A stretch of 64,000 nucleotides of DNA from Lysinibacillus sphaericus (GTDB lineage Bacteria > Bacillota > Bacilli > Bacillales_A > Planococcaceae): positions 4,402,001-4,466,000 of the forward strand of contig NZ_CP015224.1 of NCBI RefSeq assembly GCF_001629735.1. The letters are read 5' to 3'. The translations under genes and the position numbers were made by a program. Of this stretch, positions 1 through 10,600 are shown piece by piece; the first letter of the stretch is position 1; the number at the start of each line of letters is the position of its first letter. The notes beneath the pieces were generated by a model. It made no database searches. It was given only the letters and a program-made list of their open reading frames with translations, and was not told the origin of the DNA.

Positions 1-154
1 CACCATAGGTTTGCTCAGTAGCGGTTGGGTTATTAGATAATACAGTGATCTCTATATCATTTTCCCATTTTTTCAAAGCTTGAATGATGGAAAGCAGAAT
101 AGCATCATCTCCGACATTATCGAATCCATAATAGCCCGATAAAACAATGTGCAT
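1..154 (-). CDS. csaB: CsaB-type polysaccharide pyruvyl transferase, 5' part only
   Basis: Only the first 51 codons lie in the window; the gene runs off the left edge. The N-terminus begins MHIVLSGYYGFDNVGDDA, the glycine-rich start with a GDDA motif typical of CsaB polysaccharide pyruvyl transferases. CsaB adds pyruvyl ketals to the secondary cell wall polymer, making the ligand for SLH domains. Its ATG overlaps the stop codon of the upstream DUF5693 gene by one base (TAATG), so the two are translationally coupled. The neighbouring flippase, glycosyltransferase, SLH hydrolase and S-layer genes fit this role. The family call rests on the N-terminus and context. Confidence 0.85.
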   Translation of the reverse strand, partial: MHIVLSGYYGFDNVGDDAILLSIIQALKKWENDIEITVLSNNPTATEQTYG

Positions 155-2067
155 TATGACCACCTCGCGATTGCCTTAGAAACCCAACGATAACCGAATT
201 TAAAAATAAGGATAAATACTAGTCCTATAACAAAACCAAGAGATACGCTGTATAGAGTACGTAATACTGAAACAGCTACTGGGATGTGTAAATGTGTAAA
301 TGTATTAACGATCGATAAGAATCCGATAACACCTGGTACAAGTAAGATACTACCCCATTTGCGGTTGATGCCCATTACATATAAAGCTAAAACAAAGAAT
401 GGGAAACCAATTAAGAATTCCTTCGTTCTTGGTCGTACATATAAGGTATTTTCTAGCCATTGTCTAAACGTTAATTCTAAATCACTAACTGAGCCAGAGT
501 TACCAGTTCTGCTAATGTAAAATAAACCGATACCCGCCACGACAATTAGTAGGAGTACATGCCAATATTTTAATTCTTTGTTTAACAATGTTACGGTATT
601 AGATAAAGATTTATTAATATTTTGATCAGCTAGTCGGTTAATCTCAATTAATGTAAATAGTAGAACGCCCATAATTGGAATCAGATAAACTAACTTCACG
701 CCTTTGAACGTAGCAAAACCTGTCATAAAGGCGTTGCCATTTAATAAGCCAATGACAATAACAATCCCGATAAGGCTAATCGCTACTGCCTTCAAGTATT
801 GCACAAGTATTTTAGACATTTTCGTAGACCCTTGTGCTGATTTAATTACGGCATAGGTAGGTGCAAGGACTGCAATAATTAGTGCAAATGCCTGTAAAAA
901 TAGAGTACTTTTCAGGATAAAGTACGCAATGGCTAGTACTGTCATAAATCCAGCTGCCGCAATTCGTAGAGGCATCCATTTGATTAAGTCTGAAACGATA
1001 AAGGTAAATAAAATACCTGCTACTAATACAGCTGCTGTGACCCAAGCTGGTACAGCTACCTGATCAAACAGCTTTGGCTCGCCAGGTTGGAAATGATCTG
1101 GCATTGCGTCATGTACTCCATTTAAGTAGTCAATAGTTTGCTCCACATTTTCCTTGGCATTACCAGTTGTTTTAATATGGTAGAAGATAGAACGGATATT
1201 ACGCTCTTTTACAGCTCTTGTTGTACGGTCAATACTTTCATTTAACTTTAATTTCGTTTGTCTGTTGATGTTAATACTATGCAAACGAATCATATTGTAA
1301 TCGGTCATTTGGGCGATTTTATTTTCGCCCTTCAATGGATTACTTTCGATTGTATAGAAGTAATAGCCCGCATCACTTAGTTTTTCAACTAATTGATTGC
1401 CTTTTTCTTGTCCAAAGCCAATTGCTTCGTCACCTTGACCAAGCAAGCGACCAGAAGAACCATCTTTTAATGCGAGTAACTGATTCACCAATTTAGCGTT
1501 AGCCACTTCATTATCTGCATTTTCAACTTTAAAGACATAGCCTAGGCCATGCTTACTAATCATATCGATAGCAGGCTGATCGTAGCCAATTGGTGTTTTT
1601 AAATCAAAGTTATGGTTAGAAGTAGGGAGAAAATAAAAAGCCTCTTCTCCTATTTGAACTTCCTCCGGCTCAACACTATCCATGATAAGCTTTCGGTAGC
1701 TTTCATTTTCAGGTACTCGAATATAAGAGCCACTCTTTGTAACATCAACAGCATCTTTATAAGGTGTAAATAATAATTGTGCTGCTAAGTCGTTTTCTTT
1801 ATAGACAGTAATCAAATTTTGTTTTTCCATTTCCTTTAATGTTAAAGGCTCAAGACTAACAGTTGTCAGTCCAGCTTCTTTTAAGGAGGAAAGGATTTCA
1901 TCAATTGTTAAATCACTGTTTTTATTTGCAGTTTGTATTTCATCATAGGGAATCACGATTTCATAAGAATCATTCGATTGCTCCGCATTCCACCTCATCA
2001 TGATACCTGTGGAGGAAACGACGAGTAAAAGAACAATAATCCCCCAAAGCCATTTCTGTTTCGACAT
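154..2067 (-). CDS. DUF5693 family polytopic membrane protein
   Basis: 637 residues. An N-terminal membrane anchor (about residues 6-24) is followed by a long extracytoplasmic domain to about residue 340, then a series of hydrophobic segments making up the C-terminal half (about residues 340-635). This architecture, and its position directly before csaB and after a flippase, match the DUF5693 proteins of Bacillales wall-polymer clusters. A GAGAGGTAGG ribosome site precedes the ATG. The gene starts 20 bases after the flippase gene and overlaps csaB by one base, so it is part of one operon. The exact biochemical role is unknown; export, assembly or modification of the secondary cell wall polymer is an inference from context. 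Confidence 0.8.
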   Translation of the reverse strand: MSKQKWLWGIIVLLLVVSSTGIMMRWNAEQSNDSYEIVIPYDEIQTANKNSDLTIDEILSSLKEAGLTTVSLEPLTLKEMEKQNLITVYKENDLAAQLLFTPYKDAVDVTKSGSYIRVPENESYRKLIMDSVEPEEVQIGEEAFYFLPTSNHNFDLKTPIGYDQPAIDMISKHGLGYVFKVENADNEVANAKLVNQLLALKDGSSGRLLGQGDEAIGFGQEKGNQLVEKLSDAGYYFYTIESNPLKGENKIAQMTDYNMIRLHSININRQTKLKLNESIDRTTRAVKERNIRSIFYHIKTTGNAKENVEQTIDYLNGVHDAMPDHFQPGEPKLFDQVAVPAWVTAAVLVAGILFTFIVSDLIKWMPLRIAAAGFMTVLAIAYFILKSTLFLQAFALIIAVLAPTYAVIKSAQGSTKMSKILVQYLKAVAISLIGIVIVIGLLNGNAFMTGFATFKGVKLVYLIPIMGVLLFTLIEINRLADQNINKSLSNTVTLLNKELKYWHVLLLIVVAGIGLFYISRTGNSGSVSDLELTFRQWLENTLYVRPRTKEFLIGFPFFVLALYVMGINRKWGSILLVPGVIGFLSIVNTFTHLHIPVAVSVLRTLYSVSLGFVIGLVFILIFKFGYRWVSKAIARWS

Positions 2068-2087
2068 AAGTGTCCTACCTCTCTTAT

Positions 2088-3644
2088 TTATGAAAATCTT
2101 TTTCCGATAACAGGAATTTTCTTTAAATCTTGTTTATCAATAGCTTTCATTAGCCATAGTAAAAGGAAGTAAATAGCTCCTCCAATGATGATGGCAATAG
2201 TCAGATAGCCCATTGCCCACATACGAGACCAATGTGTAAAATCAAGCCAAAGCGTTGGTAAACCAACGGCTGCTCCCATTACGATGGAAGACACAATCAT
2301 TTTCACCGTATCTTTTCCAAGAACAGTAAAGCGAATCATACGATATATAAAGACAGTATTCACAATAAATAACACAAAGTACACCAATAATGTTGCATAG
2401 GCAGCACCATCTAGACCGAATGCTTGAATGAAGAAGATGTTCGCAAACACCTTCAAAACAACACCACTTAAAATAATAAGAGCGCCTGTTTTAGCAGCAT
2501 TCATTCCCTGTAAAACGCCTGTCCCAAGGAGTGTTAGTGATGTAAAGACCGAGCTAAGGTTAATCATGGCTAACATTAAGCTTCCCTCTAAGTCTGTAAA
2601 AAGAGCTAGATTTAAAGGCAAGGTTAAGGCTAGCAGTCCAATCGCAGCTGGCCACGATATAAGATGAGTCATACGATGTGTTTGTTCAATAATACTGCGT
2701 GTTTCATCCATTTTACGTTCAGCAAGCTTAGTAGTAATTAGTGGCACTAGCGGTAAAATAATTGATGACGCAAATACCGTCGTAATTTGAACTAATGTTA
2801 GCCCTCGACCATATATCCCATAAAGGAAGCTAATTTCACTTGCGTCTGCCCCTGCACTTCTTAACCCATATGTAACGGTAAAGGAATCCACAAAGTTAAA
2901 AAGTGCCATTGTAACAGAACCAATTGCAATCGGAATGGATATTTTTAATATAGTTTTACTATATGTGGAGAAATCCTTACTAGAATATTTCTCCTTGCTC
3001 GTTACTTTTACCGACGAACGGAAATATTTATAGAGTAAATAAACAAGTGAACCGAGTGCTCCAAGGACAGAACCAGCCATAATTCCACCAGCTACGATAT
3101 CATTTGAATAATCCATCGCAACTAGGAAGTACGCAACAATTAGAATTAATGCAACTCGAACTAATTGTTCAATTACTTGAGAGATGGCAGTCGGTCGCAT
3201 ATCTCCAAAGCCTTGAAAAAAGCCACGATAGACGGCCATATAAGGAGCCACAAGTAATGTCAGTGCCACAATAATTAAGGCAATTTCTGTTGATGGTCCA
3301 CCAAGTGCATTCGCTATCTGCCCTGAAAAACCGTAAATGATTGTAAAACTAATGACGCCAAACGATAGGGCAAGGATTCTTGCGGTTACATAAATTTTCT
3401 TTATTTTGGCAGTATCCTTACTTGAGTTAGCCTCCGCAATCAGTTTAGAAATAGCAATAGGGATACCTGCAACAGATAAATACAAAGCCACCATATAGAC
3501 AGGATAGACAAGACTGAAAATACCAAGTACTTCGTCACCAGCAATATTTTGAAGTGGAATACGAAAAATACTGCCAATCACCTTAGAAAGTAATGTCGCA
3601 ATGGTTAAAACGAGTGTACTTTTGACAAATGTTGATTGACTCAT
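2088..3644 (-). CDS. MurJ/Wzx-type polysaccharide flippase (MATE/MOP superfamily)
   Basis: 518 residues with about 14 hydrophobic segments spread over the whole length, as in MOP-superfamily lipid-linked sugar exporters (the SpoVB/YtgP/MurJ/Wzx group). The N-terminal KSTLVLTIATLLSKVIGSIFR resembles SpoVB-like members. It probably flips an undecaprenyl-linked wall-polymer unit across the membrane. The ATG overlaps the stop of the upstream glycosyltransferase by 4 bases (ATGA), indicating translational coupling in a tagA - flippase - DUF5693 - csaB operon. The substrate cannot be decided from the sequence; secondary wall polymer is the likeliest because csaB is in the same operon. Confidence 0.85.
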   Translation of the reverse strand: MSQSTFVKSTLVLTIATLLSKVIGSIFRIPLQNIAGDEVLGIFSLVYPVYMVALYLSVAGIPIAISKLIAEANSSKDTAKIKKIYVTARILALSFGVISFTIIYGFSGQIANALGGPSTEIALIIVALTLLVAPYMAVYRGFFQGFGDMRPTAISQVIEQLVRVALILIVAYFLVAMDYSNDIVAGGIMAGSVLGALGSLVYLLYKYFRSSVKVTSKEKYSSKDFSTYSKTILKISIPIAIGSVTMALFNFVDSFTVTYGLRSAGADASEISFLYGIYGRGLTLVQITTVFASSIILPLVPLITTKLAERKMDETRSIIEQTHRMTHLISWPAAIGLLALTLPLNLALFTDLEGSLMLAMINLSSVFTSLTLLGTGVLQGMNAAKTGALIILSGVVLKVFANIFFIQAFGLDGAAYATLLVYFVLFIVNTVFIYRMIRFTVLGKDTVKMIVSSIVMGAAVGLPTLWLDFTHWSRMWAMGYLTIAIIIGGAIYFLLLWLMKAIDKQDLKKIPVIGKRFS

Positions 3645-4381
3645 TTTGTTGTGCCCTGCCCTCTAAGCTTTAATGAGAAAACCTTTAAAGCAAAACGTGG
3701 AAGAACAAGCATTCTTATAAAACGACTTGGCTGGCGTAGTAGTCGATAAAGCCACTCAAGATTTAACTTTTGCCAAATGACTGGTGCACGCTTCACAGTG
3801 CCCGCGATGACATCGAAGGAGCCACCCACACCAATAAATACGCCCTTTGAAAACTTGTCTAGGTTTTCAGTAATCCATTTTTCCTGTCTCGGTACTCCTA
3901 AAGCGACAAACACCAGATCAGGTTGTAATGCTGCGATATCGTCCGCAATATGATTATTATTCCAATCAAAGAATCCATCCTGATAGCCTACCACTTCAAC
4001 ATTTGGATAATTCTTATGAATATTGGCAATGGTCTTTTCAATTGTTTCTTTTTGTGCACCCAATAAATAAACTTTAAAGCGCTTTTGCTGACCTACCTCT
4101 AACAATTTCACCATGGTATCATAGCCTGTTACACGCTCGGGAAGTGAATCTCCAAGGATTTGAGCAGCCTTTACCACACCGATACCATCCGCACAAATGT
4201 AGGTTGCCTGATTTAAATAGCCCTTCACAGTAGGATTTTCATTTGCCTGCATGACAACTTCAGGATTGGCTGTCACAACGAAAGTCTTTTCTTGCTGTTC
4301 AATACGATTAACAAGTAGATCTACAAACCCTTGCTGACTAATATGTAAAAAGGGTACGCCCATAATCGTTACATGCCTCAT
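3641..4381 (-). CDS. tagA: WecG/TagA/CpsF family glycosyltransferase
   Basis: 246 residues from the chosen ATG at 4381 (MRHVTIMGVPFLHISQ), the usual length for the family. An upstream in-frame ATG at 4492 would add 37 residues that do not resemble family N-termini. Typical features are TANPEVVMQA near the N-terminus, YICADGIGVV (DG active-site region), the LPERVTGYD loop and the VALGVPRQEKWI motif. TagA-type enzymes transfer N-acetylmannosamine to undecaprenyl-PP-GlcNAc, the committed linkage-unit step of wall polymers. It is the first gene of the operon running through csaB. The terminator-rich repeat element at 4653-5150 separates it from the SLH hydrolase gene upstream. Confidence 0.88.
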   Translation of the reverse strand: MRHVTIMGVPFLHISQQGFVDLLVNRIEQQEKTFVVTANPEVVMQANENPTVKGYLNQATYICADGIGVVKAAQILGDSLPERVTGYDTMVKLLEVGQQKRFKVYLLGAQKETIEKTIANIHKNYPNVEVVGYQDGFFDWNNNHIADDIAALQPDLVFVALGVPRQEKWITENLDKFSKGVFIGVGGSFDVIAGTVKRAPVIWQKLNLEWLYRLLRQPSRFIRMLVLPRFALKVFSLKLRGQGTTK

Positions 4382-4652
4382 ATAGTGTTCAAACCTTTCT
4401 GTAATTCCTTTTTCACTGCAATCTATCATACCATAAAAGCAATATTGACAGGAAATTTTCGATAATAGTTCAGCTATGGCTATAGGCTGCATAAAAGGGG
4501 ATTCAGCGTTATAAAAAGGAGGATTCTATTGCACATACAAGAAACAAACTAAAAAATGCACTGATTTTTTTAGGAGGAAATAGTGGTGCTCATAACAGAG
4601 GGGGGGTGAGTTTCTTCTATTATATAGTGTTTTATATTCATGCAATGAAGAC
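4382..4652. other. Leader region of the tagA-csaB operon
   Basis: A 270-base AT-rich gap between tagA and the inverted-repeat element. It presumably carries the minus-strand promoter of the wall-polymer operon, but no unambiguous -35/-10 pair was identified. On the plus strand AGGAGG at 4571 is followed by a GTG-initiated 8-codon frame, which is most likely chance. Confidence 0.4.
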
Positions 4653-5150
4653 AAAAAAAGAGTGCGAAACAATGTCGCACTCTCAGACTGTAGACAAACT
4701 CAAAAAATTTGAGAGTTTGCCTACAGTCCTTTTTATTTTACAATGAAATAAAGTAAAGCCGTTGATTTCCACTACGGGCGGACGCTTTCCGCGGGCGGGG
4801 TCGAGCTGCTTCCCTCGCTTCGCTCAGTCCAGGATCTCGACTTTCCCGCTTTTCCCGCAGGAGTCGCCGCTCTTCGTTCCAATCAATTTCTACATAAAGT
4901 ACTCCATCTACATAGGGTGTTGAAAAGTAAATTCTCCATGCAGACCATTTATTTATAGATTCCACGCATGTGAAAGCGAGTGCGAATAAAGGAAAGTATG
5001 ATAAAAAGGTTGTGCGAAAAGAAACACGGGCTTATGAAGAGAAGCTTCAATTAGAGTTAAATATGGAAATGACAAAAGCCATCGAGAATGAACTTCTCGA
5101 CGGCTTTTGTCTACAGTCTGAGAGTGCGAGACAATGTCGCACTCTTTTTT
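4653..5150. repeat. About 500-bp element bounded by 44-bp inverted repeats with a GC-rich core
   Basis: The left arm (4653-4697) and right arm (5108-5150) are near-perfect inverted copies. Each arm is itself a hairpin (GAGTGCG...CGCACTC) followed or preceded by a T/A run, and ends in the 13-base GACTGTAGACAA. The interior has a GC-rich segment (about 4770-4880: GGCGGACGCTTTCCGCGGGC and similar) unlike the AT-rich surroundings. That core resembles the short interspersed GC-rich repeats known from many Bacillaceae genomes. The arms work as intrinsic terminators for the SLH hydrolase gene (minus strand) and would terminate plus-strand transcripts too. Short open frames inside it have no coding character. 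Confidence 0.7.
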
Positions 5151-5167
5151 TAGAAAATCGTAGGAAA

Positions 5168-7018
5168 TCATTTTTTTACAATATAATCGCCATGTACCCA
5201 GCCGGTTTTGCCGTTATAGATAACCTGATACCAGGCACCATTTTTTTTGAATTCGCCTTTATCATCTACTGCACCAATAATAAAGCCGTTTGGTTTAACT
5301 GTACCTAATATAGGGGCTGTCGTAGATGGTTCACTTCGGACATTGAGCATGATGTTCATGTTGACAATCTGTAAACCATTTTCAAGTTGAACATAATCAT
5401 CAAACACCCAGCCCTCTTGACCATTGACGCTTACTTTAAACCAGCCACCATTTTCTCCAAGTACTTTGAAGGATGTATCTTTAGGTAAATTCGTCATAAT
5501 GGATGCAGCATCTGTAGTATTAGGATATGTTCTCATATTGAGATTAGTAGTAGCCTTTCCGATTGCCCCAGCTATATATGAATCTAAAGCATATTGCTTC
5601 GTAGGACTTGGTAAAGATGGAGCGGAAGGCTGACCCTGATAAGCAGGAACATCAAACACTAAATTAGTTGACGTATGTGCCCCAACTAATTCATAAATAT
5701 CATAAATCTTTTTCGCCTGAATAACTGCCCACATTACATGTGTAGCATATTGATGGACGGTTGGATTATCTGGATTCCAGCGCATTTTATATAATGTGTC
5801 TTGTCCTTTACTAATATACTGATCCTTGACAAATTGAGCGCCGCCGATAATCGCATCCTGTACGGTAAACCAACCATTTGTATAAGCACGCTCAGCACCA
5901 AATTTATTGGCATCAGCATCAATAGCTCCAATACCATAAGCATTATAAGTTTTCTTAATAGCGGTTAAACTGTCTCGATTTTCAGGAGTAACCATCACTG
6001 GTTTTCCACCCGTATCTAAGCCAACCTCAATTCCGTTCATAAGCGCAGAGGCCCCATTAGCGGTTTCATGTAAAGCATGTGATAACAGATAGATAGCATT
6101 TACATTGTTATCGACACCCGCCTGAATAAAGGCATCAGCCATACCTGCTAAGCTTCCTTTATTAGCAAGTACCTTATCATTGAGTTCCTTGGCATTCAAA
6201 TTATTAACCACAGTTGATAATTTTAAAAATTGATAAAAAGATGGGCTATCCTGCATAACGCTCTTTGGGTGTACATAGTATGACACTAGTGCGTCGCTAG
6301 CCGTAAAAATACCAGCACCGTCTACCTTTGGATTATTGGCAGTTTGTTTATTCACCACCGAAGAATAGTCAAATGAGTAATTGGTTGTTATATATTCCTT
6401 TCCACCAGTTTCTGGTGCTTCTAAATGAAGTAAACGATAGAGAACGGTCGCTGCTTCAGCACGAGTTGTTTGGGCAAGTGGTGCAAATTGATTATTCGGC
6501 TTCCCTACAAGTAGACCTGATGTTACGACAGCCTGTACATCAGCATAGGCCCATTTGGCGATACGAGCATTGTCACTAAAGTTAATAGGGGAGGAAGATG
6601 TATTGATATTTTGATAGTGGAGAGCTCTTTTTAACATAGCCGCCATTTCCTGACGATTAATATGTGCGTTCGGGTTGAATTTGCCCTGGTCGTCACCTTT
6701 AATCAATCCATGATAGCTAGCTTGCTCGATCACTCCATAATACCAGTCGCCTTTCTTTACATCTGAGAAGGTTGCTTGACTAGAAGTAGCTGGCAAGTTA
6801 AGTGTTCTGACTAGAAATGCTGCGAATTCAGCGCGAGTAACAGCATCGTTTGGACGATAATTGCCAAATTCATCACCCTTCATTAAATCGTTTGTAATAA
6901 GATAGTTCATTTCATGATAGGCCCAGTGCTTCGAAATATCTTCTGCTGAAGCGCTAGTAGGTGCAAGATATAGCATACCTGCAAGCACTGCCCCGTAAAG
7001 AGGAAATTTTCGTTTCAT
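5168..7018 (-). CDS. SLH-anchored glucosaminidase with C-terminal SH3 domains
   Basis: 616 residues. A signal peptide (about 1-25, ending TSASA) is followed by three SLH domains (about 26-200) carrying the motifs TRAEFAAFLV, NRQEMAAMLK and TRAEAATVLY. A glucosaminidase (LytD/endo-beta-N-acetylglucosaminidase type) domain spans about 230-455, with the catalytic-region motif LLSHALHETANG. Two bacterial SH3 repeats (about 485-615, LNMRTYPNTT and LNVRSEPSTT) would bind wall peptides. The protein is secreted, held on pyruvylated wall polymer by SLH, and cleaves peptidoglycan glycan strands. An AAGGGAG ribosome site precedes the ATG. It sits between the S-layer gene and the wall-polymer operon, consistent with a role in S-layer-bearing wall turnover. 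Confidence 0.9.
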   Translation of the reverse strand: MKRKFPLYGAVLAGMLYLAPTSASAEDISKHWAYHEMNYLITNDLMKGDEFGNYRPNDAVTRAEFAAFLVRTLNLPATSSQATFSDVKKGDWYYGVIEQASYHGLIKGDDQGKFNPNAHINRQEMAAMLKRALHYQNINTSSSPINFSDNARIAKWAYADVQAVVTSGLLVGKPNNQFAPLAQTTRAEAATVLYRLLHLEAPETGGKEYITTNYSFDYSSVVNKQTANNPKVDGAGIFTASDALVSYYVHPKSVMQDSPSFYQFLKLSTVVNNLNAKELNDKVLANKGSLAGMADAFIQAGVDNNVNAIYLLSHALHETANGASALMNGIEVGLDTGGKPVMVTPENRDSLTAIKKTYNAYGIGAIDADANKFGAERAYTNGWFTVQDAIIGGAQFVKDQYISKGQDTLYKMRWNPDNPTVHQYATHVMWAVIQAKKIYDIYELVGAHTSTNLVFDVPAYQGQPSAPSLPSPTKQYALDSYIAGAIGKATTNLNMRTYPNTTDAASIMTNLPKDTSFKVLGENGGWFKVSVNGQEGWVFDDYVQLENGLQIVNMNIMLNVRSEPSTTAPILGTVKPNGFIIGAVDDKGEFKKNGAWYQVIYNGKTGWVHGDYIVKK

Positions 7019-7649
7019 TTTTCAAGCTCCCTTCAATAGCTGATAATTGTTCTATCAAACTATCAAAAGTGTATCACAAAAAAAGGTAATCTATTATTAC
7101 AACATAAGGACAGATAGAATTAGCTATTATTTAATAATGAAGAAACTCTTAAAAGTGATAGGAAAGAGGCGGAATTCGCTAAAAAACTCTAGCTATGTTT
7201 CTGTTTCTTTACAAATATAACTAAAATGTTACGGGAGTCTTTAATTTTTGACAATTTAGTAACCATTCCAGAAAATGCTTGGTTATTATGGAGAGTCAGG
7301 TATAATAGGAAATGGAACTATATGTTACCAATACAAATGAGGGTAAAATTAGTTGGAAGAAAGTAGCCATCTAGTAAGGTCCATGGTAAAAAAATCTTCT
7401 ATATCTAAATTTATGTCCCAATGCTTGAATTTCGGAAAAGATAATGTTATATTATTGTAGAAAGTGAATAAGCTTACTAGAATGGTATTCTACTACTCAT
7501 TTTCTAGTAACTTTACTAAGAAAATTTGCTTTAGTTTTGAATTATTCGAGAAAGCTATAATACATAAATTTAGGCAACTAATTATGGTGGTACTATAGTT
7601 TTCGTTGGAATAATATCAATTTTTAGGAATATTAGGGAGGAATAAATTA
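7019..7649. other. Divergent intergenic region between SLH hydrolase and slpC
   Basis: A 630-base AT-rich region without a gene. It contains the slpC promoter candidates and an unusually long leader for slpC (about 190 bases from the better promoter). Long, stable leaders are typical of S-layer mRNAs. No gene-length frame or repeat was seen. Confidence 0.6.
7425..7453 (+). promoter_or_regulatory. Candidate sigma-A promoter of slpC
   Basis: TTGAAT at 7425-7430, a 17-base spacer and TATATT at 7448-7453, with TGT directly before the -10 (extended -10). A weaker second candidate lies upstream: TTGGTT at 7279-7284, 16 bases, TATAAT at 7301-7306. Both point towards slpC. Tandem promoters are common for S-layer genes, but no transcript data are available here. 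Confidence 0.6.
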
Positions 7650-10600
7650 ATGGCAAAGCAAAACAAAGGCCGTAAGTTCTTCGCGGCATCAGCAACAGCT
7701 GCATTAGTTGCATCTGCAATCGTACCTGTAGCATCTGCTGCACAATTAAACGACTTCAACAAAATCTCTGGCTACGCTAAAGAAGCAGTTCAATCTTTAG
7801 TAGACGCTGGTGTAATCCAAGGGGATGCTAACGGCAACTTCAACCCACTTAAAACTATCTCACGTGCGGAAGCTGCTACAATCTTCACTAACGCTCTAGA
7901 ATTAGAAGCAGAAGGTGATGTAAACTTCAAAGACGTTAAAGCTGATGCTTGGTACTACGATGCTATCGCAGCAACTGTAGAAAACGGAATTTTTGAAGGT
8001 GTAAGTGCTACTGAATTCGCACCAAACAAACAATTAACTCGTTCTGAAGCTGCTAAAATTTTAGTAGATGCTTTCGAATTAGAGGGTGAAGGCGATCTAA
8101 GCGAATTCGCTGACGCTTCTACTGTTAAACCATGGGCTAAATCTTACCTAGAAATCGCAGTTGCAAACGGCGTTATCAAAGGTTCTGAAGCAAATGGTAA
8201 AACAAACTTAAACCCAAATGCTCCAATTACTCGCCAAGACTTCGCAGTTGTATTCTCACGTACTATTGAAAACGTAGATGCTACTCCAAAAGTTGACAAA
8301 ATCGAAGTAGTTGACGCTAAAACTTTAAACGTTACTTTATCTGACGGTACTAAAGAAACTGTTACTTTAGAAAAAGCTTTAGAGCCTAACAAAGAAACAG
8401 AAGTTACTTTCAAAATTAAGGATGTTGAATACAAAGCTAAAGTTACTTATGTTGTAACTACAGCTACTGCAGTTAAATCTGTATCTGCAACTAACCTTAA
8501 AGAAGTAGTAGTTGAATTCGACGGTACTGTTGATAAAGAAACAGCTGAAGATGCAGCTAACTACGCTTTAAAATCAGGTAAAACAATTAAATCTGTATCT
8601 TTAGCTGCTGATAATAAAACAGCTACTGTTACACTAACTGATAAACTTAACAACAACAAAGCTGATGCTATTAGCATTTCTAATGTAAAAGCTGGCGATA
8701 AAGAAATCAATGTGAAAAATGTTGAATTTACAGCAGTAGATAATAAAATTCCAGAAGTTACTGAAGTTAAATCTTTAGGAACAAAAGCTGTAAAAGTTAC
8801 ATTATCTGAACCTGTTGAGAACTTAAGTTCTACAAACTTCACTTTAGACGGAAAAGCGTACTTCGGGAATGTTGTTATGGGTGCTGGTAATAAAACAGTT
8901 ATCTTAACACCTTACAGCTCTTCTGCACTTTCTGTTGGCGATCATAAGCTTACTGTTTCTGGTGCAAAAGACTTCGCTGGTTTTGTTTCATTAAATTCAA
9001 CGCATGAATTTAAAGTTGTTGAAGATAAAGAAGCACCAACAGTAACTGAAGCTACTGCAACACTTGAAACTGTTACATTAACATTCTCAGAAGATATTGA
9101 CATGGATACTGTAAAAGCTTCAAACGTTTATTGGAAATCTGGAGATTCTAAGAAAGAAGCATCTGAATTCGAGCGTATTGCTGATAATAAATACAAATTC
9201 GTATTCAAAGGCTCTGAAAAAACTCTTCCAACTGGAAAAGTAGATGTGTACGTAGAAGACATTAAAGATTACTCTGATAACAAAATTGCTAAAGATACAA
9301 AAGTTACTGTAACTCCTGAAATCGACCAAACTCGTCCAGAAGTAAGAAAAGTAACTGCTCTTGATGAAAAAACTATCAAAGTTACATTCTCTAAAACTGT
9401 TGATGGAGAGTCTGCTATAAAAACAGGCAACTACACAGTTAAAGACAAAGACGACAAAGTAGTTTCTGTTGATAAAGTAACTGTTGATTCAAAAGATTCT
9501 AAATCTGTAATTATTGACCTATACTCAAAAGTAAGTGTTGGTGAAAATACAATTACAATTAAGAATGTTAAAGATGCAACAAAACTTAACAATACAATGC
9601 TAGATTACACTGGTAAATTTACAAGATCAGATAAAGAAGGTCCAGATTATGAACATGTAATCAATGCTGATGCAAAAGCTAAAAAAGTTGTTTTAAAATT
9701 CGACAAAAAAATGGATGCAGCATCTTTAGCTGACTATTCAAACTACCTAGTAAAAATCAATGATACTTTACAAACATTATCAGAAGATGTTGCTACACTT
9801 TCAGTTTCAAATGATGCTACAGTAGTAACTATTACTTTTGCAGAGACAATTAAAGGTGACGATGTTGTATTTGCTTCTGGTAAAGCAATTTCTGGATCTG
9901 GTAAAGTAAATGTAAATGAATTACAAGTTATGGGAGTAAAAGATACTTCTGGTAACGTGCATAAGAAATTTAATGGTTCAGAAAATAAAATTACTTTATC
10001 ATCAACATCAACGCCATTAAAACTTGCTAAAATCGACAAAGATTATGATGCAAAATACACAGCAGAATTAGTTGATAGAAAAACTGTAAAAGTTAAATTC
10101 TCTACAGTTATTAACTCAGCAGCTGCAAATGCATTTACTTCTGAATCACATAAAATTGATTCTATTCAAGTGAATGGTACTTCAACTGTTACAGTTAAAT
10201 TCAAAGATGAAATTAACACAAACGCTTCTGATTTAGATTTAAAAGTTAATTTATCTAAATTAGTTGATATTGCAGGAAACGAAAGTACAAATAATACTCC
10301 AATCGCAATTAAAGCTGGTATTAACTTATTAGATTCTGTTGCACCAGTTGTTGTAGGAGAGCCTGTTGTTGATAAAGAAACAATTACTTTCACTTTCTCA
10401 GAAAACTTAACTAGTGTTTCTATTGGAGAAGTTTTAAGCACAGACTTTACTGTAACTCGTGTATCTGATAATAAAGATTTAGCAATTAAAGATTACAGTG
10501 TTGCTATAGCTAATAATAACCAAGTTGTTATTACACTTAGTGACAACCGTGAAGTTGCAACTGCTTATAAAGTTACAGCAAAAAATGCTAAATTAATCAC

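Noticed and set aside
4571..4612. AGGAGG followed by an 8-codon GTG frame near 4578
   Set aside because: Isolated, no paralogue and next to a G run; unlike the twin 14-codon genes nothing supports translation.
4738..5308. Short frames on both strands inside and next to the inverted-repeat element
   Set aside because: They run through hairpin arms and the GC-rich core, or overlap the SLH hydrolase 3' end; no coding character.
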